This document shows, piece after piece, positions 18,706 through 25,759 of a stretch of 25,759 nucleotides of DNA. Numbering within the stretch: position 1 is the stretch's first letter; every line of letters begins with the position of its first letter. Position numbers and translations under genes: made by a program. The DNA is from Thalassiosira profunda (Eukaryota; Bacillariophyta; Thalassiosirophyceae; Thalassiosirales; Thalassiosiraceae), in NCBI GenBank assembly GCA_036939355.1, contig JALLAP010000104.1, positions 1 to 25,759 on the forward strand, read 5' to 3'. A model generated the notes under the pieces. It did not search any database, was not told the DNA's origin, and worked only from the letters and a program-made list of their open reading frames with translations.

Positions 18706-18892
18706 TAGGCTTCTGGGTTTAGTGGGGGGATTTCGTGCCGTAGTTGGGGGATCCCCACGTGGGCCCCACCTCCTAACAAACGGCACTAGCTTCGCATCTG
18801 CCTCCAGCCTGCCTTTGTTAGGGGAAGCTAGTGGGGCCTCCCCACGTGCCGTAGGTGGGGGCCCCCACTCCCCCACTAAACCCAGAAGCCTA
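18706..18892. mobile_element. Non-autonomous hAT-like MITE, 187 bp
   Basis: The ends are perfect 23-bp terminal inverted repeats: the left end begins TAGGCTTCTGGGTTTAGTGG (18706-18728) and the right end is its reverse complement (18870-18892). The 8-bp sequence GCGGAAAA flanks both sides (18698-18705 and 18893-18900) as a target-site duplication. An 8-bp duplication with ends starting TAG fits the hAT superfamily. The inside is rich in further palindromes (CCCACGTGGG, GTGGGGGCCCCCAC) and in the inverted pairs CCTAACAAA/TTTGTTAGG and CACTAGCTTC/GAAGCTAGTG, which overlap rather than nest. There is no coding capacity. It carries two CACGTG cores (18756 and 18843) into the promoter and sits 50 bp upstream of the F-box ATG. 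Confidence 0.85.
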
Positions 18893-18900
18893 GCGGAAAA
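18893..18900. repeat. Target-site duplication, right copy (GCGGAAAA)
   Basis: GCGGAAAA directly abuts the right terminal inverted repeat and matches 18698-18705 base for base. An undecayed duplication suggests a fairly recent insertion. Confidence 0.8.
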
Positions 18901-19070
18901 GCAACTTCGGAGGAGCGCGGGATTCGACACCCTTATTGTACCACGTAGGAATTGTAAGAGCAGTCGCACGCGAGCAAAATCCCCCTCGCTCGCTCGCCCT
19001 CTCTACTCTCCTCCTCCTCCTCCAAACGCAGTCTGCCCCCACGCGGCCTCTGTTAACCACCGCAACCACA

Positions 19071-19514
19071 ATGGAATCGAACCCGCGCGTCTCCGTCTGG
19101 TTTGGCAGTCCCGACGAGTACAATTCTACCTTCGGCGGTGAGGACGGATGGGTTGGAGGCACCCCGGGAGTGGAAGAGTCGGGAGCAGACGAGGATCATG
19201 TCAGCGAGGCCGAGGTCGAGCGCGAGCGTCGGTTCGTGGAAACGAGGCGCCGTGTCTTCTCTGAGATGGGTATCCTTCGCGGGACCCTCCCTCCACCGCC
19301 CTTTTGGCAACAGGTTGTGATGGTCATTATCATGGTCGCTCTCACCCCCCTGTCGTTACTCCTGACGGTCGTGGGCGTTGCAATTGGGCTCGTCATTGGC
19401 GCTCTCGGGGAACAGCTGCAGTCGTTTGCTAGCGGGCTCAAATGGCTGAAGAATCGTGCAATTGGCGGGCAGGCGGCGGGGAACCTACACAATGACGCAT
19501 TGGTGGAAGCTTGA
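19071..19514 (+). CDS. Small membrane protein of unknown function
   Basis: A single exon of 147 aa. The ATG at 19071 has a good context (CACAATGG) and follows a CT-rich leader; the open frame upstream is leader sequence. Residues 1-60 are soluble and acidic (WFGSPDEYNSTFGGEDGW), then a charged helix (EAEVERERRFVETRRRVF), then PPPPFWQ, then one long hydrophobic stretch of about 32 residues (80-111: VVMVIIMVALTPLSLLL...), long enough for a membrane hairpin broken at the Pro. A short basic/amphipathic tail follows (SFASGLKWLKNRAIGG). No signal peptide or plastid leader is seen, so it is probably tail-anchored or a hairpin protein. I recognise no family. It converges on the next gene with 104 bp between stops. 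Confidence 0.65.
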   Translation: MESNPRVSVWFGSPDEYNSTFGGEDGWVGGTPGVEESGADEDHVSEAEVERERRFVETRRRVFSEMGILRGTLPPPPFWQQVVMVIIMVALTPLSLLLTVVGVAIGLVIGALGEQLQSFASGLKWLKNRAIGGQAAGNLHNDALVEA

Positions 19515-19618
19515 TTTTCCCACAGGCTAACGGGCATTTCTAAGAAGCACTCAAAGATAACAGTGCAATTTAGCGTAACTGCATTTCAAGTTGTCTATCC
19601 CCAATCCAAAGCTCTCGT

Positions 19619-21145
19619 CTACAGCTCCACGTCAAGCTTCAACTTGGGCTGGACCCGCAAGAACGGCGGCCTCACGCCCCCAAACTGCGAAATGACCCCC
19701 GGGTCGTCCGCATCGTTGTGCACCCCCACCGTCACGCTGTGCGGCCCCAGCTGGTATCCCGCGAAGCCCTGCAAGTTCCCAAACCCATCCGGACGGATCA
19801 TCGCCACGACATCCAACGCGATATCGACCGACCCCTCTGCTGGATCCTTCTTCTTCGACGCCGCCTTTTCCACGTTCTTCATCGATTTGATCTTGGCCGC
19901 AGGGGAGTCCGGGAAGGTCACCAACGCGTTGTTGAGCTTCCCGTTCATCTCCTGGACCGCCTTCGCCTTCGTCAGCGACAGCGACGGCACCTCCAGCGAG
20001 GAGGCTTTGGCATCGAACGCAAAGGCCGCCGCGCGGAGGGCCTCGGCGTTCGCGTCGAAGAACTGCGCGGCGTCGGCATCCTTGTCCATTTTCCGCAGCA
20101 GCGCGCCCTGGAAGCGCTTCAGTGTGGTCTTCTCCAGGACGCCCATCTGCTCGTCGAACAGCCGCTTCAGTATGCCGTTCGTTCGATCCTGCAACTTTTT
20201 GCGAATGAGGAGGCGCTGCTCTCCCGCCCGGGGGAGGCCGGCCGCGGCCATGGTGTCCCGATCGAACAGATCTAAGGTGCGTTCGAGCAGGTCATCGGCC
20301 AGGGTGCCGAATTTGGGCACCAGGAGGTTGCGGCTGACGCGGTGCTTCCACGAGGCAATCTTGGCGCGGCAGCTCCGCGAAGCGCGGGAGTACGCGTCCG
20401 TGCAGGCCAGGATGGCCTCGGCCACCGGAGTAGGATCCGCGTCATCTCCGGCCGCCACGATCTGTTTGTAAACGTCTCCAAAGGCTGTCGGCAGCGCCTT
20501 CGAGCTTTTTGCCGAAGATTTTGCCGCACTCATAACCTTCGCCACGTCATCCGAGCCTTTCACCAAGGTTGACGTGACCGCAAAGTGGTCGCCCAGCTCG
20601 TCCTCCACGCCGAACATGGCGGCCACCCCGTCGAACACCTCGTCGATCTGCTCCTCGACCTCCGCGGCGTCCACCCCGCCCTCGCCCTCCGACTGCACCG
20701 CAATCACCAACGACGTCGGTCCATCCTTCTTCCCCGTCCGCAGCGCCGCGGCGAAGAGCTCGGCGAGCGTCCGGCCGTGCCGCGTCATATCCAGGCCCAC
20801 CTCCACATCGGCCTGCGTCACTCCAGCTAGTACCACCGCACCGGCGACCGATCCCGCGGCCGCGGCGCCGATGCCCCGGGCGAGCGGCCCGGGCGATTCC
20901 TCGAGCGATGCTCCCGGCGCGGAAATGACGCCGTCGTCCGCCGTGACAGCGGAAGAGGCGGGGAAGGGGCTGGGGGTGTCCGGCGAGGAGAGGAGGGCCA
21001 CGAGGCCCCCATCCGATGGGAGCAGCGATTTGGTGAGGGCGCCCGACGAGTCCACGAGCGTGGTGGCGGCCGACGCGACGGAGGTGGATGCGAGGAGCGG
21101 GAGGAGGAAGCCCCGGAGGGGGCGGCGCCGCGGGTGCTTCACCAT
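19619..21145 (-). CDS. Secretory-pathway protein of unknown function, 508 aa
   Basis: A single exon; the ATG at 21145 has a good context and starts a clear signal peptide (MVKHPRRRPLRGFLLPLLAS, then TSVASA^AT at about residue 26). There is no Phe at the cut, so a plastid is less likely than ER, vacuole or secretion. After a Ser/Pro-rich stretch comes a Gly/Ala segment (GIGAAAAGSVAGAVVLAGVT, about 91-110) and a domain with TSLVIAVQSEGEGGVDAAEVEEQIDEVF. The central part (about 240-390) is helical and basic: ASWKHRVSRNLLVPKF, GEQRLLIRKKLQDRTNGIL, LFDEQMGVLEKTTLKRFQG. The C-terminus is predicted beta-rich (VDIALDVVAMIRPDGFGNL) and ends KLDVEL, with no HDEL/KDEL. Codon use is strongly GC-ending, suggesting high expression. 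I recognise no family. Confidence 0.75.
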   Translation of the reverse strand: MVKHPRRRPLRGFLLPLLASTSVASAATTLVDSSGALTKSLLPSDGGLVALLSSPDTPSPFPASSAVTADDGVISAPGASLEESPGPLARGIGAAAAGSVAGAVVLAGVTQADVEVGLDMTRHGRTLAELFAAALRTGKKDGPTSLVIAVQSEGEGGVDAAEVEEQIDEVFDGVAAMFGVEDELGDHFAVTSTLVKGSDDVAKVMSAAKSSAKSSKALPTAFGDVYKQIVAAGDDADPTPVAEAILACTDAYSRASRSCRAKIASWKHRVSRNLLVPKFGTLADDLLERTLDLFDRDTMAAAGLPRAGEQRLLIRKKLQDRTNGILKRLFDEQMGVLEKTTLKRFQGALLRKMDKDADAAQFFDANAEALRAAAFAFDAKASSLEVPSLSLTKAKAVQEMNGKLNNALVTFPDSPAAKIKSMKNVEKAASKKKDPAEGSVDIALDVVAMIRPDGFGNLQGFAGYQLGPHSVTVGVHNDADDPGVISQFGGVRPPFLRVQPKLKLDVEL

Positions 21146-21364
21146 GGTGAAGGTGTTGCAAAGTTTCTGTTTGGCGGGTGCGTGGCGGCCTCCACGCGGA
21201 AAGTCCACAATAGCCCGATACGCATAAACTCCAAAAGTCCAGGTCTGGGTCGATGCCCGCGGGGGCCTGACGTGTTGAACCGCCGATCTTTTGGTGTCAA
21301 GCGAAAAGCTGGCTGTCAAAATCAGAGCGGCTCGCGCCCTTCACTTTGTCGGCCAACCCCAACC
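21146..21364. promoter_or_regulatory. Divergent promoter between secretory protein and Mpv17-like genes
   Basis: 219 bp lie between the two ATGs. No TATA box or repeat was recognised. The promoter role is inferred from position. Confidence 0.45.
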
Positions 21365-22226
21365 ATGAAGCTCTTCTCCCTCACCATCGTCTCCTCCTGC
21401 CTCGCGGCCCAGGCCTTCGGGGTCACCCCCGTCGTCTCCAAGACGAAGGGCCTGTCCAAGCCGGCGCTGGTCCACAACTCGCCCCTGCGGCAGAAAAACG
21501 TCGCCGGCGCGAGCCCCCTGTTCCGCGATCCGACCATCACGCGGGGCGGGGCGATCCCGGGATTGCAGGCGTATTCGGACGCGCTGGACAAGAATCCCAT
21601 CACCATGAAGGCGCTGACGTCGCTGGTGGGGTGGTTCTTGGGCGATTTGCTGGCGCAGGTGCGTGTGACCACATCAACCATCGAGTGATGGCTTGTGTTG
21701 AGGCCAGATGCCATTCATTTCTAACGGCCCGTTTGCAATTCCCTCTCCCAACCCTCACCCATTTGCATCATCCTCTTGCCGCATCACAACACAACACCAA
21801 CAGGTCTTCATCGCCGGCGGCCCCATCGACTGGAAGCGCCTCGCCACCCTCTCCTTCTTCGGATTCGCCTACCACGGCCCCTCCGGACACTACTTCTACA
21901 ACTGGCTCGACGAGAAGATCCCGGGCACCGACGCCATCCCCGTCTTCTCCAAGGTGGCCGTCGACCAGCTCTTCTGGTGCCCCATCTTCATGTCGGTCTT
22001 CTTCACCTACCTGGGCCTCGTCAACGGGGATTCCCTCGCGGCGATCGGGACCAAGATCAAGAACGACCTCCTGACGGCCTGCCAGGGGAGCTGGAAGGTG
22101 TGGCCCCTCGTCCACCTCATCAACTTCAAGTTCGTGAGCAACAAGTGGCGCATCCCGTACATCAACGCGGTGCAGATCGCGTTCAACATGTTCCTGTCGC
22201 TGCTGGGATCGAAGAAGGCCGCATAA
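21365..22226 (+). CDS. Mpv17/PMP22-family membrane protein with plastid-type leader, two exons
   Basis: Exon 1 is 21365-21658, the intron is 21659-21803 (145 nt, GTGCGT...CCAACAG), and exon 2 is 21804-22226; the product is 238 aa. The phase-0 splice gives GDLLAQ|VFIAGGPIDWKRL, the classic family start. The leader MKLFSLTIVSSCLAAQA^FGV has Phe just after the predicted cut, the signature of import into a secondary plastid; a basic transit-like stretch follows. Family landmarks: GFAYHGPSGHYFYNWLDEKI, KVAVDQLFWCPIFM, and GSWKVWPLVHLINFKFV, with four membrane segments in about 140 residues. Mpv17/PMP22 proteins sit in mitochondrial, peroxisomal or plastid membranes and may form small-molecule channels; the substrate is unknown. 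Plastid membrane location is inferred from the leader. Confidence 0.9.
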
Positions 22227-22560
22227 ACTGGCTGGCGGGTCCCGTGGTGTTTGAGCCCTTGATGTGTCATTTTCGACAGTCGAAAGTGGATTCCGAGGGC
22301 GTCTTTTTTGGAGCTGACATAGAGGGTGTTTGTATGCCGATGACTTTAGCATCGAATAGATGCAATGCAGAGTGTTTCCTTAAAGTGTTAAGGAGAGGAT
22401 GTCCAAGCCCACTTTGCGCTACCTTGTCGTCGTTCTAGCCTTTTAACATCTCACTTTGCTTGTATGAGTAGACCTACAGAGGAACTCAAACCTGGAGCTG
22501 GGGAGGTGGAGACAGAGGTCAATTCAAGGGTGGAGAGAGCAAAAAAGTGTGTCTAACTTC
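22227..22560. other. Convergent 3' region between Mpv17-like and TSEN54 genes
   Basis: 334 bp between two stop codons, holding both 3' UTRs. I see no ORF, RNA gene, repeat or strong hairpin in it. Confidence 0.5.
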
Positions 22561-23727
22561 TCAACCCTTCTCTTGATTGATACTCGGCACCTCGCCCCTC
22601 GCCACCCCAAACGCAATCGCGGCCCCGCCATCCGCAATGGTGACCACGCGCAATGGAATGCTTGCGGCATTCTCTCCGCCCTCGCACATCGCCACCAGAG
22701 CGCCGAGATCGTCAAACGTCGGGCCATTCTCCTCGCCGGATCGATAGGGCATCACGGCCACGCCAAAGTCGGGAATGCCCGGATTGGTCCGTCTGAACCG
22801 CGCGTTGGGGTTGTACGCGTAATACGCGAGTCGAATCTTTGGCGTTCCGTCGTCTCCATCTGTGAGGTTGACCACGCAAGGCGGAGGGGCGGTGGCCACA
22901 TCCTCGCTCATTTCGGATCGCAGCTGGCGGTCCTTGGAGCGTGCATTCCTCGACGATTTTATTGTGTTGGTCTCCTCTGCTTCAGTTTTCATTGCGTCCT
23001 TCTGCGCAGAAGGTTCTGCATCGGCTTTGTTCAACCTGCAGAGCAAGTCCATTCGTTTCTCCGAATACCGCATCAGTATGTATCCCTGCGCGCGCAAGTG
23101 AGCATAAGCGAAGTACGCCGCCAGTGGAACCTTGCACTGCGGTAGCATTTGGCAGAATAGTTCCTGGGTGGACATTGAAGAGCTGCCTTCCGAGTTTGCT
23201 GCTGCAGATGAAGATCCATTTTCGGCTCCCTCCTTTTGTGATATCGGCTCTATCCTCAGCAGTCCGCGTATGTGCAAAAAGAGGGCCTCCTCGGGATGCA
23301 GCCGATCCTCTGTGATGGTTACTTTCCGCAGTGCCCCCTCTGCGCCATTTGTCGCTTCTATTTGCAGATTCTCTGAGCCATCACGCGCGCCGCCATCAGC
23401 TTCGCCACTTGTCGGGTTGGCAGATGCATCGAGTGCACTTTGCGGTCGGGGCCGCTTCCTCCCCGCCACCGCAGGTTTCAATGCCGACCCCACCGGACGG
23501 GAGAATGCGCAGGGGAACTTCTTCCCCCTCGAATCGACGATGCGGACGTAGCCTCCGTGCTGCTCATCCACCCGCCTCCGCGGCCCATCAATGCCATCAG
23601 CCTGCGTGGGCGATGGATCGACGCCGTCTGTGGCCCGATCCGACGGCGACACTCCTGGCGGCACGTAGACCCCCCGAGGGATGGCGTTGGCGAATTTGTC
23701 GGCGCCTCCGCTGCGGCTTTCGTCCAT
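22561..23727 (-). CDS. TSEN54: tRNA-splicing endonuclease subunit Sen54
   Basis: A single exon of 388 aa from the ATG at 23727. The N-terminal 140 residues are low-complexity and partly basic (AGRKRPRPQ). Residues about 143-222 match the N-terminal domain of Sen54: LHPEEALFLHIRGLLRIEP, an inserted Ser-rich loop, MSTQELFCQMLPQ, then VPLAAYFAYAHLRAQGYILM. A linker follows, then AYYAYNPNARFRRTNPGIPD and FGVAVMPY (the usual link to the C-terminal domain) and a short endonuclease-like fold ending IPLRVVTIADGGAAIAFGV. Sen54 is a non-catalytic structural subunit of the Sen2-Sen34-Sen15-Sen54 complex that removes tRNA introns. It is nuclear or mitochondrial-surface depending on lineage. Identity is by domain order and is fairly sure. 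Confidence 0.85.
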   Translation of the reverse strand: MDESRSGGADKFANAIPRGVYVPPGVSPSDRATDGVDPSPTQADGIDGPRRRVDEQHGGYVRIVDSRGKKFPCAFSRPVGSALKPAVAGRKRPRPQSALDASANPTSGEADGGARDGSENLQIEATNGAEGALRKVTITEDRLHPEEALFLHIRGLLRIEPISQKEGAENGSSSAAANSEGSSSMSTQELFCQMLPQCKVPLAAYFAYAHLRAQGYILMRYSEKRMDLLCRLNKADAEPSAQKDAMKTEAEETNTIKSSRNARSKDRQLRSEMSEDVATAPPPCVVNLTDGDDGTPKIRLAYYAYNPNARFRRTNPGIPDFGVAVMPYRSGEENGPTFDDLGALVAMCEGGENAASIPLRVVTIADGGAAIAFGVARGEVPSINQEKG

Positions 23728-24023
23728 GGCAAGGCGAAGCTCGGTTGCACTCGGTTGTGGAGAGCTGGGGAAAGGAAGGGAAGGAGTGATGGAAGGAATT
23801 CGACCTCTCTGATTTGCAGCAATCCGCCCGCCCGCCCACACGCACCCGCACCCTCTCGCCGCTCCCCCCCCCGGTGCATCACCCCCCTCTGCCGCGGAAT
23901 CCTCGCCCGAGCGCCCGACGCCGTCCTTGGAATTTCAATACAACCCCCTAGCGATGGCCGCTTCCGGAGACGAGCCAATGGCCTTGAGGCGCCAACTCTG
24001 GCAGCGTTGACAGCGACCACGTG
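23728..24023. promoter_or_regulatory. Divergent promoter between TSEN54 and the last gene
   Basis: 296 bp between the two ATGs. It contains a C-rich run (about 23826-23890, GCCCGCCCGCCC and a run of nine C's) and a CACGTG at 24018-24023 that touches the ATG of the plus-strand gene. No TATA box was seen. Confidence 0.45.
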
Positions 24024-25759
24024 ATGTGCACCAACCCAGCCATCAACAACCCCGGGGGGGCACCGCCGCCCTCGCATGCGGTGCACGACCTCCTCTCCCT
24101 CGGCGAAGTGGAATCCGCCCTCTGCGCTGCTGCGGCTGCACCTGCATCCTCGGATAATGGGTTGGCCGTGCGCCTCCCGCTGTTGCTGCGGTGGCTCTCC
24201 GTCGCCCAGCACTTGGCTACCTCGCCTTCGATGGAGAGAAATGGCGAGGCTGCAGTTCAACCAGGCAGAGCGCCCGATATCAACGCCATAGTGCCATTGC
24301 TGGAGGATGTGGCGGCGGCCCACCCCGACGCCGAGATCATCGAAGCGCTGGTGTCGACGGTGGCGCCCTCTGTGGGCCGGGAGGCGATGGGAAATCTCCC
24401 TCCATTGTCCCGCACCAATCGAGGGAGCAAGGGCGGCGCTTCCGGCAACCCAGCGTGGGGCACTGCGTGGAACACATCGAGCTTGGACACGGCGCTGCAA
24501 CGGCTGGCCCGTCCGGGCTTCGTCGAGGTGGGCGCGCGCAAGCGGCCGCCGGGGCCACCGAGCGAGGGCGATCCGGAGGCGAAGCGGCAGAAGACGGGGG
24601 AAGCAGACAGTCCAATGCTCGAACAGACCGAGAAGGATGGCGTGGAGGATGCTGAGATGACGGAAGGGGGAGCAAAAGAAGCTCCTGTCGTGTCTCCCAT
24701 CTTCGGGGAGTCCCCTCCCGCAGCGAACGACGACTCCACCGACGTGCGGAGGGTGCTGCGGGACCTTCTCGCGCTGGTAAAAGCATCGCTTCGAACCGAT
24801 TGCAAGGCTGTTGGCGTGAGCAGTGCCAGAATGGTGGAGGGCGTGGTAGACGACGCCGGGCCCTCTTCTTCGGCAGACAAATCCAGCTCGTTCCTGACAG
24901 AGACCGGTTTCGCGTCCCCGGGCCTGGCGCTGAAATCCGACTCTCCATTGGCAGAGACGGACGAGTGGCATTCGTCCATCGGCGGGCGGCCCAGTTTGGC
25001 CGCGGTAGTTTCCGTGCTCATGCAGAACGCCCCGCTGCTGCGGCACGAACACGTGGCGGTGAGTTCAGCGGGCGGCCCAGTTTGGCCGCGGTGGTTGCCG
25101 TGCTCATGCAGAACGCCCCGCTTCTGCGGCACGAACACGTGGCGGTGAGTTCTGCCTCGCGGTTTGCTGTGCAAGTGTCTTTGCATCATTGTTGAGGCTC
25201 ATGCTTCGATCTTGTCCCCTCGTTTAGAATGCGTTGTGCCGCGCTGCCGCGCCCCAGGCGCCAACTTTAATCCATGTCATGGCCGCCAATGCACCAGCCG
25301 CCACGCAGAGCCTCCTACGTGGATGCGTCAGCGCCTATCAGTTAGCGATGAAATATGAGGCAGCCTCTCGCAAGGGCGAAGACGAGGCGGACGAAAATCC
25401 AACCAACTTATCAGAGGCAAGGGATATTCTTCGCATAGCTGTTGCATCGACGACAAAACTGGCAACTCTTTCGCGCCGGGAGGCGCTGAACGTGATTCGT
25501 ATTCTGAAAGAACAAAAGGTCATGGATGGGCTGGTGCTCTCTTTGCTAATGGAACATGAAGCCATTGGCGCGGCATCTTTTCTTGTGGAAGGGCTAGATG
25601 CCGCGCCATCGTCGATATCTATGTCGTCGTCGACAGCAACCGGCAGTGGTGTTGATGGGACAATTGCCACGCGGCAGAATCGGAAACGCGCCTTGTCTCT
25701 TCGCCAGCGAATGGTTGGCGGCACCAGTCCATCCATAGATGGAATTTCTTCTGCCAGCG
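24024..25759 (+). CDS. Unknown helical protein, two exons, 3' truncated by window end
   Basis: Exon 1 is 24024-25058 (345 codons), the intron is 25059-25227 (169 nt, GTGAGT...CGTTTAG), and exon 2 runs from 25228 to the window edge with no stop (177 codons). The phase-0 splice gives LLRHEHVA|NALCRAAAPQAPTLIHV. The N-terminal part has helices such as VHDLLSLGEVESAL and LPLLLRWLSVAQHLA and resembles an alpha-solenoid; the middle has a probable nuclear signal (ARKRPP...PEAKRQK) and acidic Ser-rich stretches. Exon 2 continues helical: SLLRGCVSAYQLAMKYEAAS, LSRREALNVIRILKEQKV. The family is not recognised; large nuclear scaffold proteins are possible. The intron holds a second copy of the last 77 bases of exon 1 and its donor. 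Confidence 0.65.
24982..25152 (+). repeat. 86-bp tandem duplication spanning an exon end and its 5' splice site
   Basis: Copy 1 (24982-25066) and copy 2 (25068-25152) differ at 3 of 85 bases, with a period of 86. Each copy ends GTGGCG|GTGAGTTC, so the splice donor exists twice (25059 and 25145). Only the first donor joins in frame to the acceptor at 25227; the second adds 86 nt, shifts the frame and meets a stop soon after the junction. Without the duplication the intron would be 83 nt, like its neighbours. Confidence 0.85.

Larger units (their letters stand above)
18656..19070. promoter_or_regulatory. Divergent region F-box gene / small membrane protein, carrying a MITE insertion
   Basis: The gap is 415 bp, of which 195 bp are the MITE plus one target duplication. 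Without them the spacing is 220 bp, close to other divergent gaps here (212 and 219 bp). The right part holds a pyrimidine-rich CGCT/CTC tract (about 18987-19022) before the plus-strand ATG. Confidence 0.55.

Noticed and set aside
18698..18900. MITE as an introner (intron-generating element)
   Set aside because: The 8-bp duplication and inverted ends would fit, but it lies outside the coding sequence and no GT donor sits at its boundary; 5'-UTR splicing was not excluded.
23478..25052. Minus-strand ORF of 524 codons crossing a promoter
   Set aside because: It runs through the TSEN54 start, the intergenic region and the opposite strand of the last gene, with Arg/His/Pro-rich content and no domain.
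25059..25068. GTGAGTTCAG between the two 86-bp copies as a 10-nt intron
   Set aside because: It is far too short to splice, and removing it would not restore the frame.

Overview
The window is nuclear DNA from a compact eukaryotic genome, most likely a photosynthetic stramenopile (ochrophyte) with a red-alga-derived secondary plastid, such as a diatom or a close relative. The main reasons are two proteins with a signal peptide followed at the cleavage site by a phenylalanine (THA^FAP and AQA^FGV), which is the bipartite plastid-import signature of these algae, a bHLH-PAS transcription factor of the diatom type, and an F-box protein with a Cys-rich tail. Introns are short GT-AG introns (71-314 nt, mostly 71-86), no gene shows more than two introns, and by hand count about 78% of the window is coding. 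The species cannot be fixed from sequence alone.

Layout, left to right: a 5'-truncated YacP/NYN-type RNase (+); a leucine-rich-repeat protein (-); a TTC4/Cns1 Hsp90 co-chaperone (+); a plastid-targeted protein of unknown function (-); a Lys-rich probable nuclear protein (+); a possible 70-aa gene (-) lying over a degenerate second copy of the preceding gene's tail; ribosomal protein uL23/RPL23A (+); a bHLH-PAS transcription factor (-); a SAM-dependent methyltransferase with a GPPY motif (+); WASH-complex subunit 4/SWIP (-); a TMEM70-like mitochondrial protein (+); an F-box/LRR/Cys-rich protein (-); a small membrane protein (+); a large secretory-pathway protein of unknown function (-); an Mpv17/PMP22-family membrane protein with a plastid-type leader (+); tRNA-splicing endonuclease subunit Sen54 (-); and a 3'-truncated unknown protein (+).

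The genes form no pathway or operon. The most striking feature is their arrangement: gene orientation alternates strictly (+,-,+,-) along the whole window, so every gene shares a 5' region with one neighbour and a 3' region with the other. Most divergent start-to-start gaps are about 150-300 bp. Convergent stop-to-stop gaps go down to 6 bp. The single break in the alternation is filled exactly by the 70-aa minus-strand ORF.

Other points: a 187-bp hAT-like MITE with perfect 23-bp terminal inverted repeats and an 8-bp target duplication sits in one divergent promoter; an 86-bp tandem duplication has copied a 5' splice site in the last gene; two 10-bp GTCACGTGAC palindromes lie in front of RPL23A; and an 18-bp perfect palindrome lies in front of the methyltransferase. 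I found no tRNA, rRNA, CRISPR array, autonomous transposon or viral sequence.
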